Source: Oscillospiraceae bacterium (GTDB lineage: Bacteria > Bacillota > Clostridia > Oscillospirales > Ruminococcaceae). From it: DNA of 58,716 bases. Positions within the stretch are counted from its first letter, which is position 1; each line of letters starts with the position of its first letter. This document shows, piece after piece, positions 26,893 to 35,700 of this stretch. The translations under genes were made by a program, and so were the position numbers. Under the pieces are notes generated by a model. The model ran no database searches and was not told where the DNA came from. It saw nothing but the letters and a program-made list of their open reading frames with translations. The stretch lies in the NCBI GenBank assembly GCA_017848115.1, contig JAGAKZ010000036.1:1-58716 (forward strand). Reading direction: 5' to 3'.

Positions 26893-27520
26893 TGGAGTAA
26901 TGGTTGTCGGACTTACCGGACAAACAGGTTCCGGAAAAACTACCACATGTAAGATTTTCAGAGAAAACGGTTTTGCTGTAATTAATGCTGATCTGGTTGC
27001 AAGAGATATCATGGAACCTGATACAGTATGCCTTAAAGAAGTTACAGAGTTTTTTGGAAATACAATACTCAACGATGACGGCTCTCTTAACAGACAGAAG
27101 CTTGCAGATATCGTTTTTAATGACAGCAAAAAACTTGAAGGATTAAACAGTATAACATATCCTCATATTACTTCAGAAATTCTGGCGCTTATACGTAAAA
27201 ACTCAGAAAACGGAAAGAAACTTATACTTCTCGATGCGCCGACACTTTTTGAAAGCAGAGCAGATGATTTTTGTGAGATAATTATTTCTGTTATCGCAGA
27301 TGAAGACATACGTCTTAAGCGTATAATGAATCGTGATTCTCTTGACGAAAATCAAGCCAGAAGCAGAATGAATGCACAGCATACGGAAAAATTTTTTGTT
27401 GATAATTCAGATTTTATTATAAAAAATAATAATAACATAGAAAATCTTGATGACATAGTAAAAGAAATGTCTGACAAAATAAAAGGCTATTATAACAATA
27501 AATTTAAAGATATGGAGTAA
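26879..27520 (+). CDS. coaE: Dephospho-CoA kinase
   Basis: This 213-residue enzyme performs the last step of coenzyme A synthesis. It has the P-loop GLTGQTGSGKTT, the acceptor-side NADLVARDI, and LLDAPTLFES followed by RIMNRDSLDENQARSRM, the CoaE lid region. The GTG at 26879 follows GAGGTGG; an ATG at 26900 would also leave the P-loop intact. The start lies inside the end of the Sua5/YwlC gene, suggesting coupled translation. Confidence 0.93.
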   Translation: MNNLDGVMVVGLTGQTGSGKTTTCKIFRENGFAVINADLVARDIMEPDTVCLKEVTEFFGNTILNDDGSLNRQKLADIVFNDSKKLEGLNSITYPHITSEILALIRKNSENGKKLILLDAPTLFESRADDFCEIIISVIADEDIRLKRIMNRDSLDENQARSRMNAQHTEKFFVDNSDFIIKNNNNIENLDDIVKEMSDKIKGYYNNKFKDME

Positions 27521-27528
27521 AAACTGAA

Positions 27529-28944
27529 ATGAGCAAGAAAGATTCAAAAACAAAAGAACTCAAAGAAAAACTGTTTTACAAGAAGAAAAATATATACAAA
27601 CTTGTAAATGACGATGTTGTAAGCAAAGCATATGATTTTTGTGACGGATACAAAGCTTTTCTTGACAGTTCAAAAACTGAAAGAGAAGCAGTAAAGTATG
27701 CTCTTGAAAAAGCAAAGGCAAATGGTTTTCGTGAGTATAAAGCAGGTATGAAACTCAAAACAGGAGATAAGATATTTGTAAATAACAGAGGAAAAGCTGT
27801 TATTCTTGCTGTTATAGGTAAAGAACCACTTGAAAACGGTGCGAAAATCTGTGCAGCTCATATTGATTCTCCAAGACTTGACCTTAAACAGTGTCCGCTT
27901 TATGAAGACAATGAGATAGCACTTTTTAAAACTCATTATTACGGCGGAATAAAAAAATATCAGTGGACAGCTATACCGCTCGCACTTCATGGCGTAGTTG
28001 TTCTCGAAGACGGAACAACTGTTGAAGTGAACGTTGGTGAAGATGAAAATGATCCTGTATTTGTAATAAGCGATCTTCTTCCTCATCTTGCATCAGAACA
28101 GATGAAGAAACCGGCTACACAGATCATAACAGGTGAAGAACTCAATATAATCGTCGGATCAAGACCTTTTAAAGAAGATGAAGAAAGTGAACTTGTAAAA
28201 CTCAATATACTTTCTATTCTCAACGAAAAGTATGGTATAAATGAAGAAGACTTCCTTTCAGCTGAACTTGAGGCAGTTCCTGCATTCAAGGCTTCTGATA
28301 TAGGTTTTGACAGAAGTATGATAGGTTCATACGGTCACGATGACAGAGTATGTGCATATCCTGCTCTTGAAGCTATACTGAATTTAAGTGATACACCTGA
28401 TAAGACTGCAGTCACTGTTCTTACTGACAAAGAAGAAACAGGAAGTGACGGAAATACAGGCTTGTGTTCATCATATCTCAAGTATTTCTTTGATGATATC
28501 GCTTGTGATACAGAAGGTTCAAAAACAAGAGGAACAGTTATTCTCTCAAATTCCGAATGTTTGTCAGCTGACGTAAATGCTGCATTTGATCCTACTTTCC
28601 CAAGTGTTGTGGAAAAGAAAAATACAGCATATATCAACTATGGTGTTGTAGTAACAAAGTTTACAGGTTCAAGAGGAAAGTCAGGTACATCTGATGCATC
28701 TGCTGAATTTGTAGGAAAGATACGTACACTTCTTAATAAAAATGAAGTTGTATGGCAGACAGGTGAGCTTGGTAAAGTAGATGGTGGCGGTGGCGGTACA
28801 GTTGCTGCATATATAGCAAATCTCGACGTTGACACTATAGATGTAGGAGTACCTGTTCTTTCAATGCACGCACCGTATGAAGTAGTTTCCAAGATGGATG
28901 TATATATGGCGTACAAGGCATTTGAAGTATTTTTTTGTGACTGA
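27529..28944 (+). CDS. M18 family aminopeptidase
   Basis: This 471-residue zinc aminopeptidase has the family's metal ligands: the His in AAHIDSPRLDLK, the Asp after GHDDRVCAYPAL, and LTDKEETGSDGNTG with its catalytic Glu pair. The late MHAPYEV carries another His ligand. The length is normal for bacterial M18 enzymes, which are cytoplasmic and release N-terminal residues from peptides. It starts 8 bases after coaE and closes the operon before a hairpin terminator. Confidence 0.92.
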   Translation: MSKKDSKTKELKEKLFYKKKNIYKLVNDDVVSKAYDFCDGYKAFLDSSKTEREAVKYALEKAKANGFREYKAGMKLKTGDKIFVNNRGKAVILAVIGKEPLENGAKICAAHIDSPRLDLKQCPLYEDNEIALFKTHYYGGIKKYQWTAIPLALHGVVVLEDGTTVEVNVGEDENDPVFVISDLLPHLASEQMKKPATQIITGEELNIIVGSRPFKEDEESELVKLNILSILNEKYGINEEDFLSAELEAVPAFKASDIGFDRSMIGSYGHDDRVCAYPALEAILNLSDTPDKTAVTVLTDKEETGSDGNTGLCSSYLKYFFDDIACDTEGSKTRGTVILSNSECLSADVNAAFDPTFPSVVEKKNTAYINYGVVVTKFTGSRGKSGTSDASAEFVGKIRTLLNKNEVVWQTGELGKVDGGGGGTVAAYIANLDVDTIDVGVPVLSMHAPYEVVSKMDVYMAYKAFEVFFCD

Positions 28945-28960
28945 TAAGTAAAGAATATAT

Positions 28961-29003
28961 AAACGATTGGATTTTACAGATGTAAAGTTCAATCGTTTTT
29001 TTT
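28961..29003 (+). terminator. Terminator after the M18 peptidase
   Basis: A long hairpin (outer arms AAACGATTGGA and TTCAATCGTTT, inner arms TTTACA and TGTAAA) is followed by an eight-T run at 28996-29003. Confidence 0.85.
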
Positions 29004-29037
29004 ACTTTAATTTTTGACAATTTTTTCCTTGTAATTT

Positions 29038-29046
29038 TGATATAAT
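29038..29046 (+). promoter_or_regulatory. Extended -10 promoter element before spoIIGA
   Basis: TGATATAAT is an extended -10 box. A TTGACA lies at 29014, but the spacing of 21 bases is too long, so recognition may rely on the TG element or on another sigma factor. Confidence 0.35.
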
Positions 29047-29068
29047 CAATATAGGGTGGTGATTTGTT

Positions 29069-29908
29069 CTGGAGATAATTTATGTAGATGTGCTTATTGT
29101 ATTAAATATTTATGTTACTTTTTTTCTGATTAAAGCAACGGCGAGATTTACCCATTCACCGCTTTTGTCAGCAAGGCTTATCGTTTCTTCTGTAATCGGA
29201 AGTCTTTTTTCGTTGGTTATGCTGTTACCTAGAATTAATTTTCTTTTGCTTTTTACAGTAAAAGTTTTGGCGGCGTTCATTATAGTACTGATTGCTTTTG
29301 AAAAGAGAAGGCCAAAAGAGTATGTTAAGCTTTGCATTTATTTTTACATAATGAATTTTGTTTTTTCAGGTGTTATAATGGGTTTTAAATATTTGTTCAG
29401 ACCTGATTATATATCAGTAAAAAATACTTTTGTATATATAGACACATCTCTTATGAGCTTTGTAATATTTACAGCTATAGCGTATTTTATAATATGTGTG
29501 GCACGTTTGTGGCTTGATAACGGAAGCAGTGCAGACGGAAATTATTCTGTAATAATTAAAAATAAAGAAAAAATAATATCGCTTGATGCACTTGCAGATA
29601 CAGGAAATTCTATGACAGATGTTTTTAGCGGAAAGCCTGTGATAATATGTCCCGGACATATTTTACAGCAGATAATAGGTGAAGAGCCGTCGTGTGAAGA
29701 AGTTTATGATAAAATGGCATCGTCAAGTGTAATAAAAGGAATCCGTCTTGTCCCGTATTCGACAATAGACAAGACGGGTATGATACCTGCATTTATTCCT
29801 GATGAGATAATTATAAGAAAAAATGATAATTATCATAAAGTTGATGCACTTATCGGAATAAATCAGGGAAAAAACATGGCAATATTTAATCCTAAGCTTT
29901 TATATTAA
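29069..29908 (+). CDS. spoIIGA: Sigma-E processing peptidase SpoIIGA
   Basis: This protein of about 279 residues processes pro-sigma-E in the mother cell during sporulation. The N-terminal half has about five membrane helices, and the cytoplasmic half carries the aspartic protease motif LADTGNSMTD and late PYSTIDKTGM and GINQGKNMAIFNP segments. The family begins with an IYVDVL-like segment, which lies in frame before the first ATG/GTG (29090); an in-frame stop at 29060 limits it. The only plausible start is the CTG at 29069, with GGGTGGTGA 7 bases upstream. No sigE gene follows, unlike the usual spoIIGA-sigE pair. Confidence 0.85.
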   Translation: MEIIYVDVLIVLNIYVTFFLIKATARFTHSPLLSARLIVSSVIGSLFSLVMLLPRINFLLLFTVKVLAAFIIVLIAFEKRRPKEYVKLCIYFYIMNFVFSGVIMGFKYLFRPDYISVKNTFVYIDTSLMSFVIFTAIAYFIICVARLWLDNGSSADGNYSVIIKNKEKIISLDALADTGNSMTDVFSGKPVIICPGHILQQIIGEEPSCEEVYDKMASSSVIKGIRLVPYSTIDKTGMIPAFIPDEIIIRKNDNYHKVDALIGINQGKNMAIFNPKLLY

Positions 29909-29945
29909 AAAAGATCGCTTTTACAATGAGCGATCACTTTTTTTT
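29907..29945. terminator. Bidirectional terminator between spoIIGA and the YlbJ-like gene
   Basis: Arms GATCGCT (29913-29919) and AGCGATC (29929-29935) are flanked by an A run and an eight-T run. The end of the YlbJ-like reading frame lies inside it. Confidence 0.75.
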
Positions 29946-31006
29946 ACTGAAAATCCTATTAACATAACAGTCATAATAATTAACAGATAAGACGGAAGAA
30001 CAGAATTGCTTTCTGAATATATTTTTATGGTTGATGCAGTAACAGCAATATCTTTTAAAAAAATGCCACACAAAATCCTGCTTATTATAAATGAAAGAAT
30101 TGAGGCAATGGCACGGTATTTTAAGAACATACATATATCTGCTCCTGATCTTAAAATTGAAAATATCTGTAATACAACACATATACCGCCTGTTGCGAAT
30201 ATTGCACTCATAGCAGATATGATATCAGGGTCACAGGTAGCAAGAGAAGTGATATTTGTTATTTCAAAAAAGGAAAGTATAAGTGTAAAACAGTCATTTT
30301 CTGAAAAATTACTTAGTTTTGATATCACTCCTGACAGTATTTCGATTGCTCCTGTACTTGTGAGAAATACTTTAAAAACAGAAAAAGCTACTATCATAGT
30401 ACACATCTGAAACATTCCCGATGATGCATTTGAAACAGAGTTTACGATGATTTGGGTAAAAGGTTTTTGTTTTTCCTGATAAACCGGTTTTTCAGGTATG
30501 TCAGATTTTATTCCGCAAAAAAATGCAAGAATAAGATTAGCAAGCGTTGTTGATAAAAATATTATCATTGAAATATTTTCGCTTCCGTATATTCGGCATA
30601 CTGCTGCTCCCGAAACAAAAGCGGGACCTGCAGAAAAACAAATACAACAGTACCTTTTTAACTGTTTATCAGTGATATTGTTGTTTGTTCTGAGTGTCTG
30701 AAGAAGCTTGGCTCCTACAGGATATCCTGAAATATTTGAAAGAATAAATACAGAAAAAATTTCTGAGGGCATCTTAAAGATAAATCTTGAAACAGGAGAA
30801 AAAACTTTACCGATAAGACGATGAAGATTGCTTTCTGTTACTATACAGGCTATTATCATCGAGCCGTACAGTGATGGTATTATTTCTTTTATACATTTTT
30901 CAAGTGAATAAGAGGTTTGGGTTATAAGTGATCTATAGTTTATAACAGATGGCAGAATGATGGATATTATTAAAATTACTGTTGCAAATTTACGGAATTT
31001 ATTCAT
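29921..31006 (-). CDS. YlbJ-like sporulation membrane protein
   Basis: This 361-residue integral membrane protein has about nine helices and the nucleoside-recognition (gate) type repeats seen in YlbJ: EIIPSLYGSMIIACIV, SNISGYPVGAKLL, CFSAGPAFVSGA, and a second half with MVAFSVF and SFFEITNIT. YlbJ is a sigma-E-dependent protein needed for spore cortex formation in Bacillus; here the call comes from the sequence pattern and the sporulation neighbours. The ATG at 31006 follows AAAGGAGTG; a longer frame from 31033 is unlikely. Confidence 0.75.
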   Translation of the reverse strand: MNKFRKFATVILIISIILPSVINYRSLITQTSYSLEKCIKEIIPSLYGSMIIACIVTESNLHRLIGKVFSPVSRFIFKMPSEIFSVFILSNISGYPVGAKLLQTLRTNNNITDKQLKRYCCICFSAGPAFVSGAAVCRIYGSENISMIIFLSTTLANLILAFFCGIKSDIPEKPVYQEKQKPFTQIIVNSVSNASSGMFQMCTMIVAFSVFKVFLTSTGAIEILSGVISKLSNFSENDCFTLILSFFEITNITSLATCDPDIISAMSAIFATGGICVVLQIFSILRSGADICMFLKYRAIASILSFIISRILCGIFLKDIAVTASTIKIYSESNSVLPSYLLIIMTVMLIGFSVKKSDRSL

Positions 31007-31110
31007 ATATGTACACTCCTTTTGAAAGTTCACTATAATTTATATGAATTAACTGTAAAAGTTATTAATATAATTTTAGTAGTCTATCATATGAGAGGAG
31101 TATTATTTCA

Positions 31111-31377
31111 ATGGGCAGGTTATATGAAAAAACCAAAAAGGTATTTGCGCTTCAGACCAGCACACAGATATATGATAACAATCAGCTGATTTTAAGTAAA
31201 TGCAGAAGGATATATGAGTACAATGACATATATCTTAAAGCAGATGCAGGCAGTGTTATTGTTGAGATCTGGGGTAGTGATCTTTCTATAGATGATTTTG
31301 CAAATGAAGGTATAGCTGTTTACGGAAAAATAGATTCTGTATCGTTTACTGAAAATAATAAAAGGGAGGATAAATAA
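31111..31377 (+). CDS. yqfC: YqfC/YabP family sporulation protein
   Basis: This 88-residue protein fits the YabP/YqfC family: LSKCRRIYEYNDIYLKADAG, then VEIWGSDLSIDDFANEGIAVYGKI. YqfC is made in the mother cell under sigma-E in Bacillus. The ATG follows GAGAGGAG. It is directly followed (4-base gap) by yqfD, the conserved pair order. Confidence 0.88.
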   Translation: MGRLYEKTKKVFALQTSTQIYDNNQLILSKCRRIYEYNDIYLKADAGSVIVEIWGSDLSIDDFANEGIAVYGKIDSVSFTENNKREDK

Positions 31378-31381
31378 AATA

Positions 31382-32542
31382 ATGGGTGTAAGGAGAGTAG
31401 TATCTTTCAGAGCAAGGGGAAACAAGCTGATGGGATTTGTAAATGCGATACGTCACAGTGATATAATATGTTTTTCTCAAAAGTACAGTATGGAAGAATA
31501 TACGGGAAAAATCTATATATCAGATCTTGAAAGACTGAAACTCCTTGCTGAAAATATGAAAATAGATCTTTTTGTCGAAGAATATCAGGGTAAAATGTTC
31601 ACAGTATTAAAATACAAGGCAAGATACGGGCTTTTGATAGGTTTTATATTTATGGTTGCTTTTGTATTTGTTATGTCAAATATAGTTGTAAAGATAGAGA
31701 TAAACGGAAATGAAAATATAAAAGATGATGAGATACTTTATGTGCTTTCAGAGATAGGAATAGAAAAAGGAACGTTTATACCATCGCTTGATATAGAAAA
31801 TTGTGAGCTGAAAATGAAAACAAGACTTGGAAATGCGTCATGGGCAGCGATAAGAACTCAGGGCGGAAGAGTTATAGTTGATATTCATGAAGGTATACCT
31901 GTTCCGCGCACTGTTCACAATAATATTCCGTGCAATATAGTTTCAGAACGTGATGCGATAGTGACAGACGCACAGGTGATGCAGGGAACACTTAAAATAG
32001 AGCGTGGATATTCTGTAGGTAAAGGAGATCTTCTTGTGAGCGGTGTAGTTGAAAACGGAGCAGGGAATTATATGATAGTTCATGCACTTGCAGATATAAC
32101 AGGCGAATATATGGAAAAAGAGACTTTTGTTCAGTATTTTGAAAGCAGTCAAAAAGAATATGAAGAGAAGGTGCAAAAAAGAAGTCTTGAATTTTTCGGA
32201 TTCAGAATTCCGCTGGGATTTGAAAAAAAATATTCCAAAAGTGCAGATTATAAAGAAACCACAGATTATTTTTCTGTGTTAGGGATAGAAATACCGATAG
32301 GACTTGTTGTAAGTGAATATACAGATTATGAAATGAAAAATATAACTTATACCTTAACAGAAGCCGAAGAGGAGATACAAAAGAAAATCAGTATCTATGA
32401 AAAAAATTTTTACAGCGACAAAGAAATAATAAAAAAAGATGTGAAAAAAAATGAGTATGAAGACAGAGTAGAATATGAAGTTACATATACGATAAGAGGT
32501 AAAATAGGCGTTGAAAAGGAACTTTTTATAAGTAAGAACTGA
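31382..32542 (+). CDS. yqfD: Sporulation protein YqfD
   Basis: This 386-residue protein has one N-terminal membrane helix (about 80-100, LLIGFIFMVAFVFVMSN). A POTRA-like segment (VKIEINGNENIKDDEILYVLSEIGIEKG) follows, then a beta-rich extracytoplasmic part with WAAIRTQGGRVIVDIHEG and KGDLLVSGVVENG, typical of YqfD. In Bacillus yqfD is followed by phoH and era-region genes; here a regulator gene in the same direction begins 194 bases later. It supports a working or recently lost endospore program. Confidence 0.9.
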   Translation: MGVRRVVSFRARGNKLMGFVNAIRHSDIICFSQKYSMEEYTGKIYISDLERLKLLAENMKIDLFVEEYQGKMFTVLKYKARYGLLIGFIFMVAFVFVMSNIVVKIEINGNENIKDDEILYVLSEIGIEKGTFIPSLDIENCELKMKTRLGNASWAAIRTQGGRVIVDIHEGIPVPRTVHNNIPCNIVSERDAIVTDAQVMQGTLKIERGYSVGKGDLLVSGVVENGAGNYMIVHALADITGEYMEKETFVQYFESSQKEYEEKVQKRSLEFFGFRIPLGFEKKYSKSADYKETTDYFSVLGIEIPIGLVVSEYTDYEMKNITYTLTEAEEEIQKKISIYEKNFYSDKEIIKKDVKKNEYEDRVEYEVTYTIRGKIGVEKELFISKN

Positions 32543-32605
32543 TGTTTTTCAGGTTTATTTACTGTGAAAAATAACTAATTATATAAAAAAATATTCTGTA
32601 ATTTG

Positions 32606-32634
32606 TTGCACAACGATTGATAATATGGTATAAT
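32606..32634 (+). promoter_or_regulatory. Sigma-A promoter of the sensor-EAL gene
   Basis: TTGCAC (32606) and TATAAT (32629) are 17 bases apart. Transcription from near 32641 gives a leader of about 96 bases that contains a long hairpin. Confidence 0.7.
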
Positions 32635-32651
32635 ATATGTTGAGAGATTAT

Positions 32652-32706
32652 ATTTACAGTTGATGAAAATTTCTGACCGGATCAAGTGATTTTATCAGCT
32701 GTAAAT
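32652..32706 (+). promoter_or_regulatory. Leader hairpin before the sensor-EAL gene
   Basis: ATTTACAGTTGAT at 32652-32664 pairs with ATCAGCTGTAAAT at 32694-32706 (12 pairs and one G-U). The loop of 29 bases could hold a second element. It lies between promoter and ribosome binding site and has no T run, so it is not a terminator. Confidence 0.55.
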
Positions 32707-32736
32707 TTACATTATTGTGATAGAGAGGTGTTACAA

Positions 32737-35700
32737 GTGGGAAGAAGAAAGATTGGACTCTTACTCGGACAATCAGAAGAAAATTATCAGAAATCATTTA
32801 TAGAAGGATTTTTAAAACAAATATTTACATATGATATAGATGTGTGTGCATTTGCGATGTATAACAAATATCAGAAAACAACTGCAAGGGAAATAGGAGA
32901 AACTACAATATTCTCTCTGATAAACTATGATATGTTTGACGCTTTTGTTGTGCTTCTTGATACAATACAGACTCCCGGTGCTGCAGACAACATTGAAGAA
33001 AATTTAAAAAAATATTTTAACGGTCCGGTATTGTGTGTTGATAAGGAAAGTAAATATTTTTCTACGATACATACTGATAGTTATTCGATAGTTAAAAAAA
33101 CAATATCTCATCTTATAGAAGTGCATGGGTATACAGATATAGCTTATTTGACGGGCAAAAAATGGCACCCTCATTCTCAGGCAAGATTGAAGGCGTTTAT
33201 TGATTGTATGGAAGAACACGATCTTCCGATAAAAGAAAACCGCATTTTCTATGGGGATTTCTGGTATAGTAGCGGAGAAACAATGGTTGAGGAGCTTTTG
33301 CAGTCAGGTGGAAGTATGCCAAGAGCCATTGCCTGTGCAAATGACTGTATGACTATAGGTGTAGCACAGTCACTGGTTGCAAAGGGGTTTCGTATTCCTG
33401 AAGATGTTGCAATAATTTCCTATGATTCTATAGAAGAAGGACGAACAAGTCCCAAACCGGTAACATCTGCACCTATTCCGGCAAAATCATGCGGAACTCA
33501 TGCTGCGATTACAATAAAATCTATGCTTGATAATGAGCCTGTTCCTGATTTTGAGACAGATGTTGAATTATTTATCGGAAGTAGCTGTGGTTGTAACTTT
33601 GATAATAAAACAGTTGAAGTAAAACTACGTGAAAAGTGGGAAACAGATGATTCGGGTGAAAGTTTCTTTTCACGCTTCAATCTTATGATGGAGGACCTGC
33701 TTTCAAAATCAGAATTTAATGACCTGATGAATACTGTTTTCACATACAGCTATCAGATAAAAGGTTTTGAAAGTTTTACTATATGTCTTAATTCTCAGTG
33801 GAAAAATCGTGAAACCATGCATAACAGTGATATTAAGTGGAATGCTTATACAGAACAGATATTACCCGTGTTAAGATGTACAAATGATAATTCGGTAAAT
33901 CCTCTGAACTATGATGAAACTTTTCATAAAAGCCTTTTGATTCCTGATTTGCATGAAGAAAGAGATGTTCCGAAGGCTTTCTTCTTTACACCTTTGCATT
34001 TTGAAGAACGCTGTCTTGGTTATGCAGTTATAAGTTACGGAAATAAGCCTGTTTGTTATGATGATATATACTGGTTCTGGCTTAGAAATGTAATGCAGGG
34101 GCTTGAGTGTTTCAGACGTATTGATGCATTAAGACAGAGTAATAAGATTCTCCAGGCAAGCCAGACACGTGATTCGTTGACAGGACTTTATAATTATCAG
34201 GGTATGCTTGCACAGTGTGAAAGCTATTTTGGTCATTATGTCGGGGCACTGGCAGTTGATATAAAGGGTCTGTCGCAAATTAATGAAAAGTACGGCAGAG
34301 AAGAGGGAAATCATGCTATAAACACGATTTCTCATATAATGAACAACCTGATGGAAGATGGTATGTGCTGTCGTCTTGGTAACGGCGAGTTTGTCGGTGC
34401 TATCATATCAGATGATGATAAAAATTTCATTTATGAACTAAAGAAACTCCTTCTTGATAAATTAAAATCAGCAGATGGCTTTGCTTATGAACTGTCTGCT
34501 TATCTTGGAAGTGAAATTTCTGAGATCTCAGGTCGTGAAGATTTTGAGCGTCTTATTAATACCGCTGTTTCACAGAAAAACGGAAATAAGATAAATGAAC
34601 GTAAGACTCAGAACAGAGAAGAGCTTACAGAAGAAGAGAAAAAGGAATCTACGATAGTAAGTGATATACTCGATCAGAACCGTTTTCTTTATCATTTTCA
34701 GCCTATCGTAGATGCGAGAACAGGTGAGATATATTCATATGAAGCTTTGATGAGAGCCGATGTGACACCTTTTATATCGCCTCTTAAAATATTGAAATAT
34801 GCTGAATATCTTCATCGTTTGTATGACGTTGAGCGTCTTACTTTCTTCAATGTTCTTGATCGTGTAAAAGACGAAAAAGTTTTTAAGGAAGGCAAAAAAG
34901 TTTTTATAAACAGTATTCCCGGAAACAGACTGCATGGTATTGATGCCATGACTCTTGAGAATAAGATAAAGACATTTTCGGGCAGTGTTGTAGTTGAGCT
35001 TACAGAGCAGGCGGAATTACCTGATGATGAACTTACTGCTATGAAAGAACTTTATGCAGGAATGGGGATAGAAACGGCTGTTGATGATTACGGAACAGGA
35101 TATTCAAATATAACAAATCTGCTCAGATATATGCCAAATTACGTTAAAATAGACCGTATGCTTCTTTCAAAAATACAGGAAAGTCCGCAAAAACAGCATT
35201 TTGTGCGTGAAATCATAGAATTTGCCCATAACAATGATATAAAAGCTCTTGCAGAAGGTGTGGAAACCACAGAAGAATTACAGATGGTTATTCATCTTGG
35301 TGCAGATCTTATACAAGGTTATTATACTGCAAAGCCATCTCCTGAAATTATTCCTGAAATAAGTAAGGAAATAAAAGAAGAAATAGTAAAATTCCATCAT
35401 CAGCAAGTAATGAGTAATGATAAAAAAGTTTATACTGCAGGTAAAGAAGGCAGGATATATCTTGCAAAACTTGTTTCTGAAAAATATGCAAGTATCAATA
35501 TTGTTTCAGGAAAAACTATATACAAAGATGTTACTATTACAGGTGTACCCGGATTGCTGACGGATATCACACTGAATATAGAGAGCGGATATCAGGGAAG
35601 AATAGTACTTGAAAACGTAGGATTTTCAAGTAAAAAAGGTGCTAGTTGTATAACTCTTGGTGAAAACTGTGAAGTTCTTCTTATTCTCAAAGGGGAAAAC

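Noticed and set aside
32641-32736. Cyclic-di-GMP riboswitch in the sensor-EAL leader
   Set aside because: The sequence lacks the conserved core motifs of the known classes; only a hairpin is seen.
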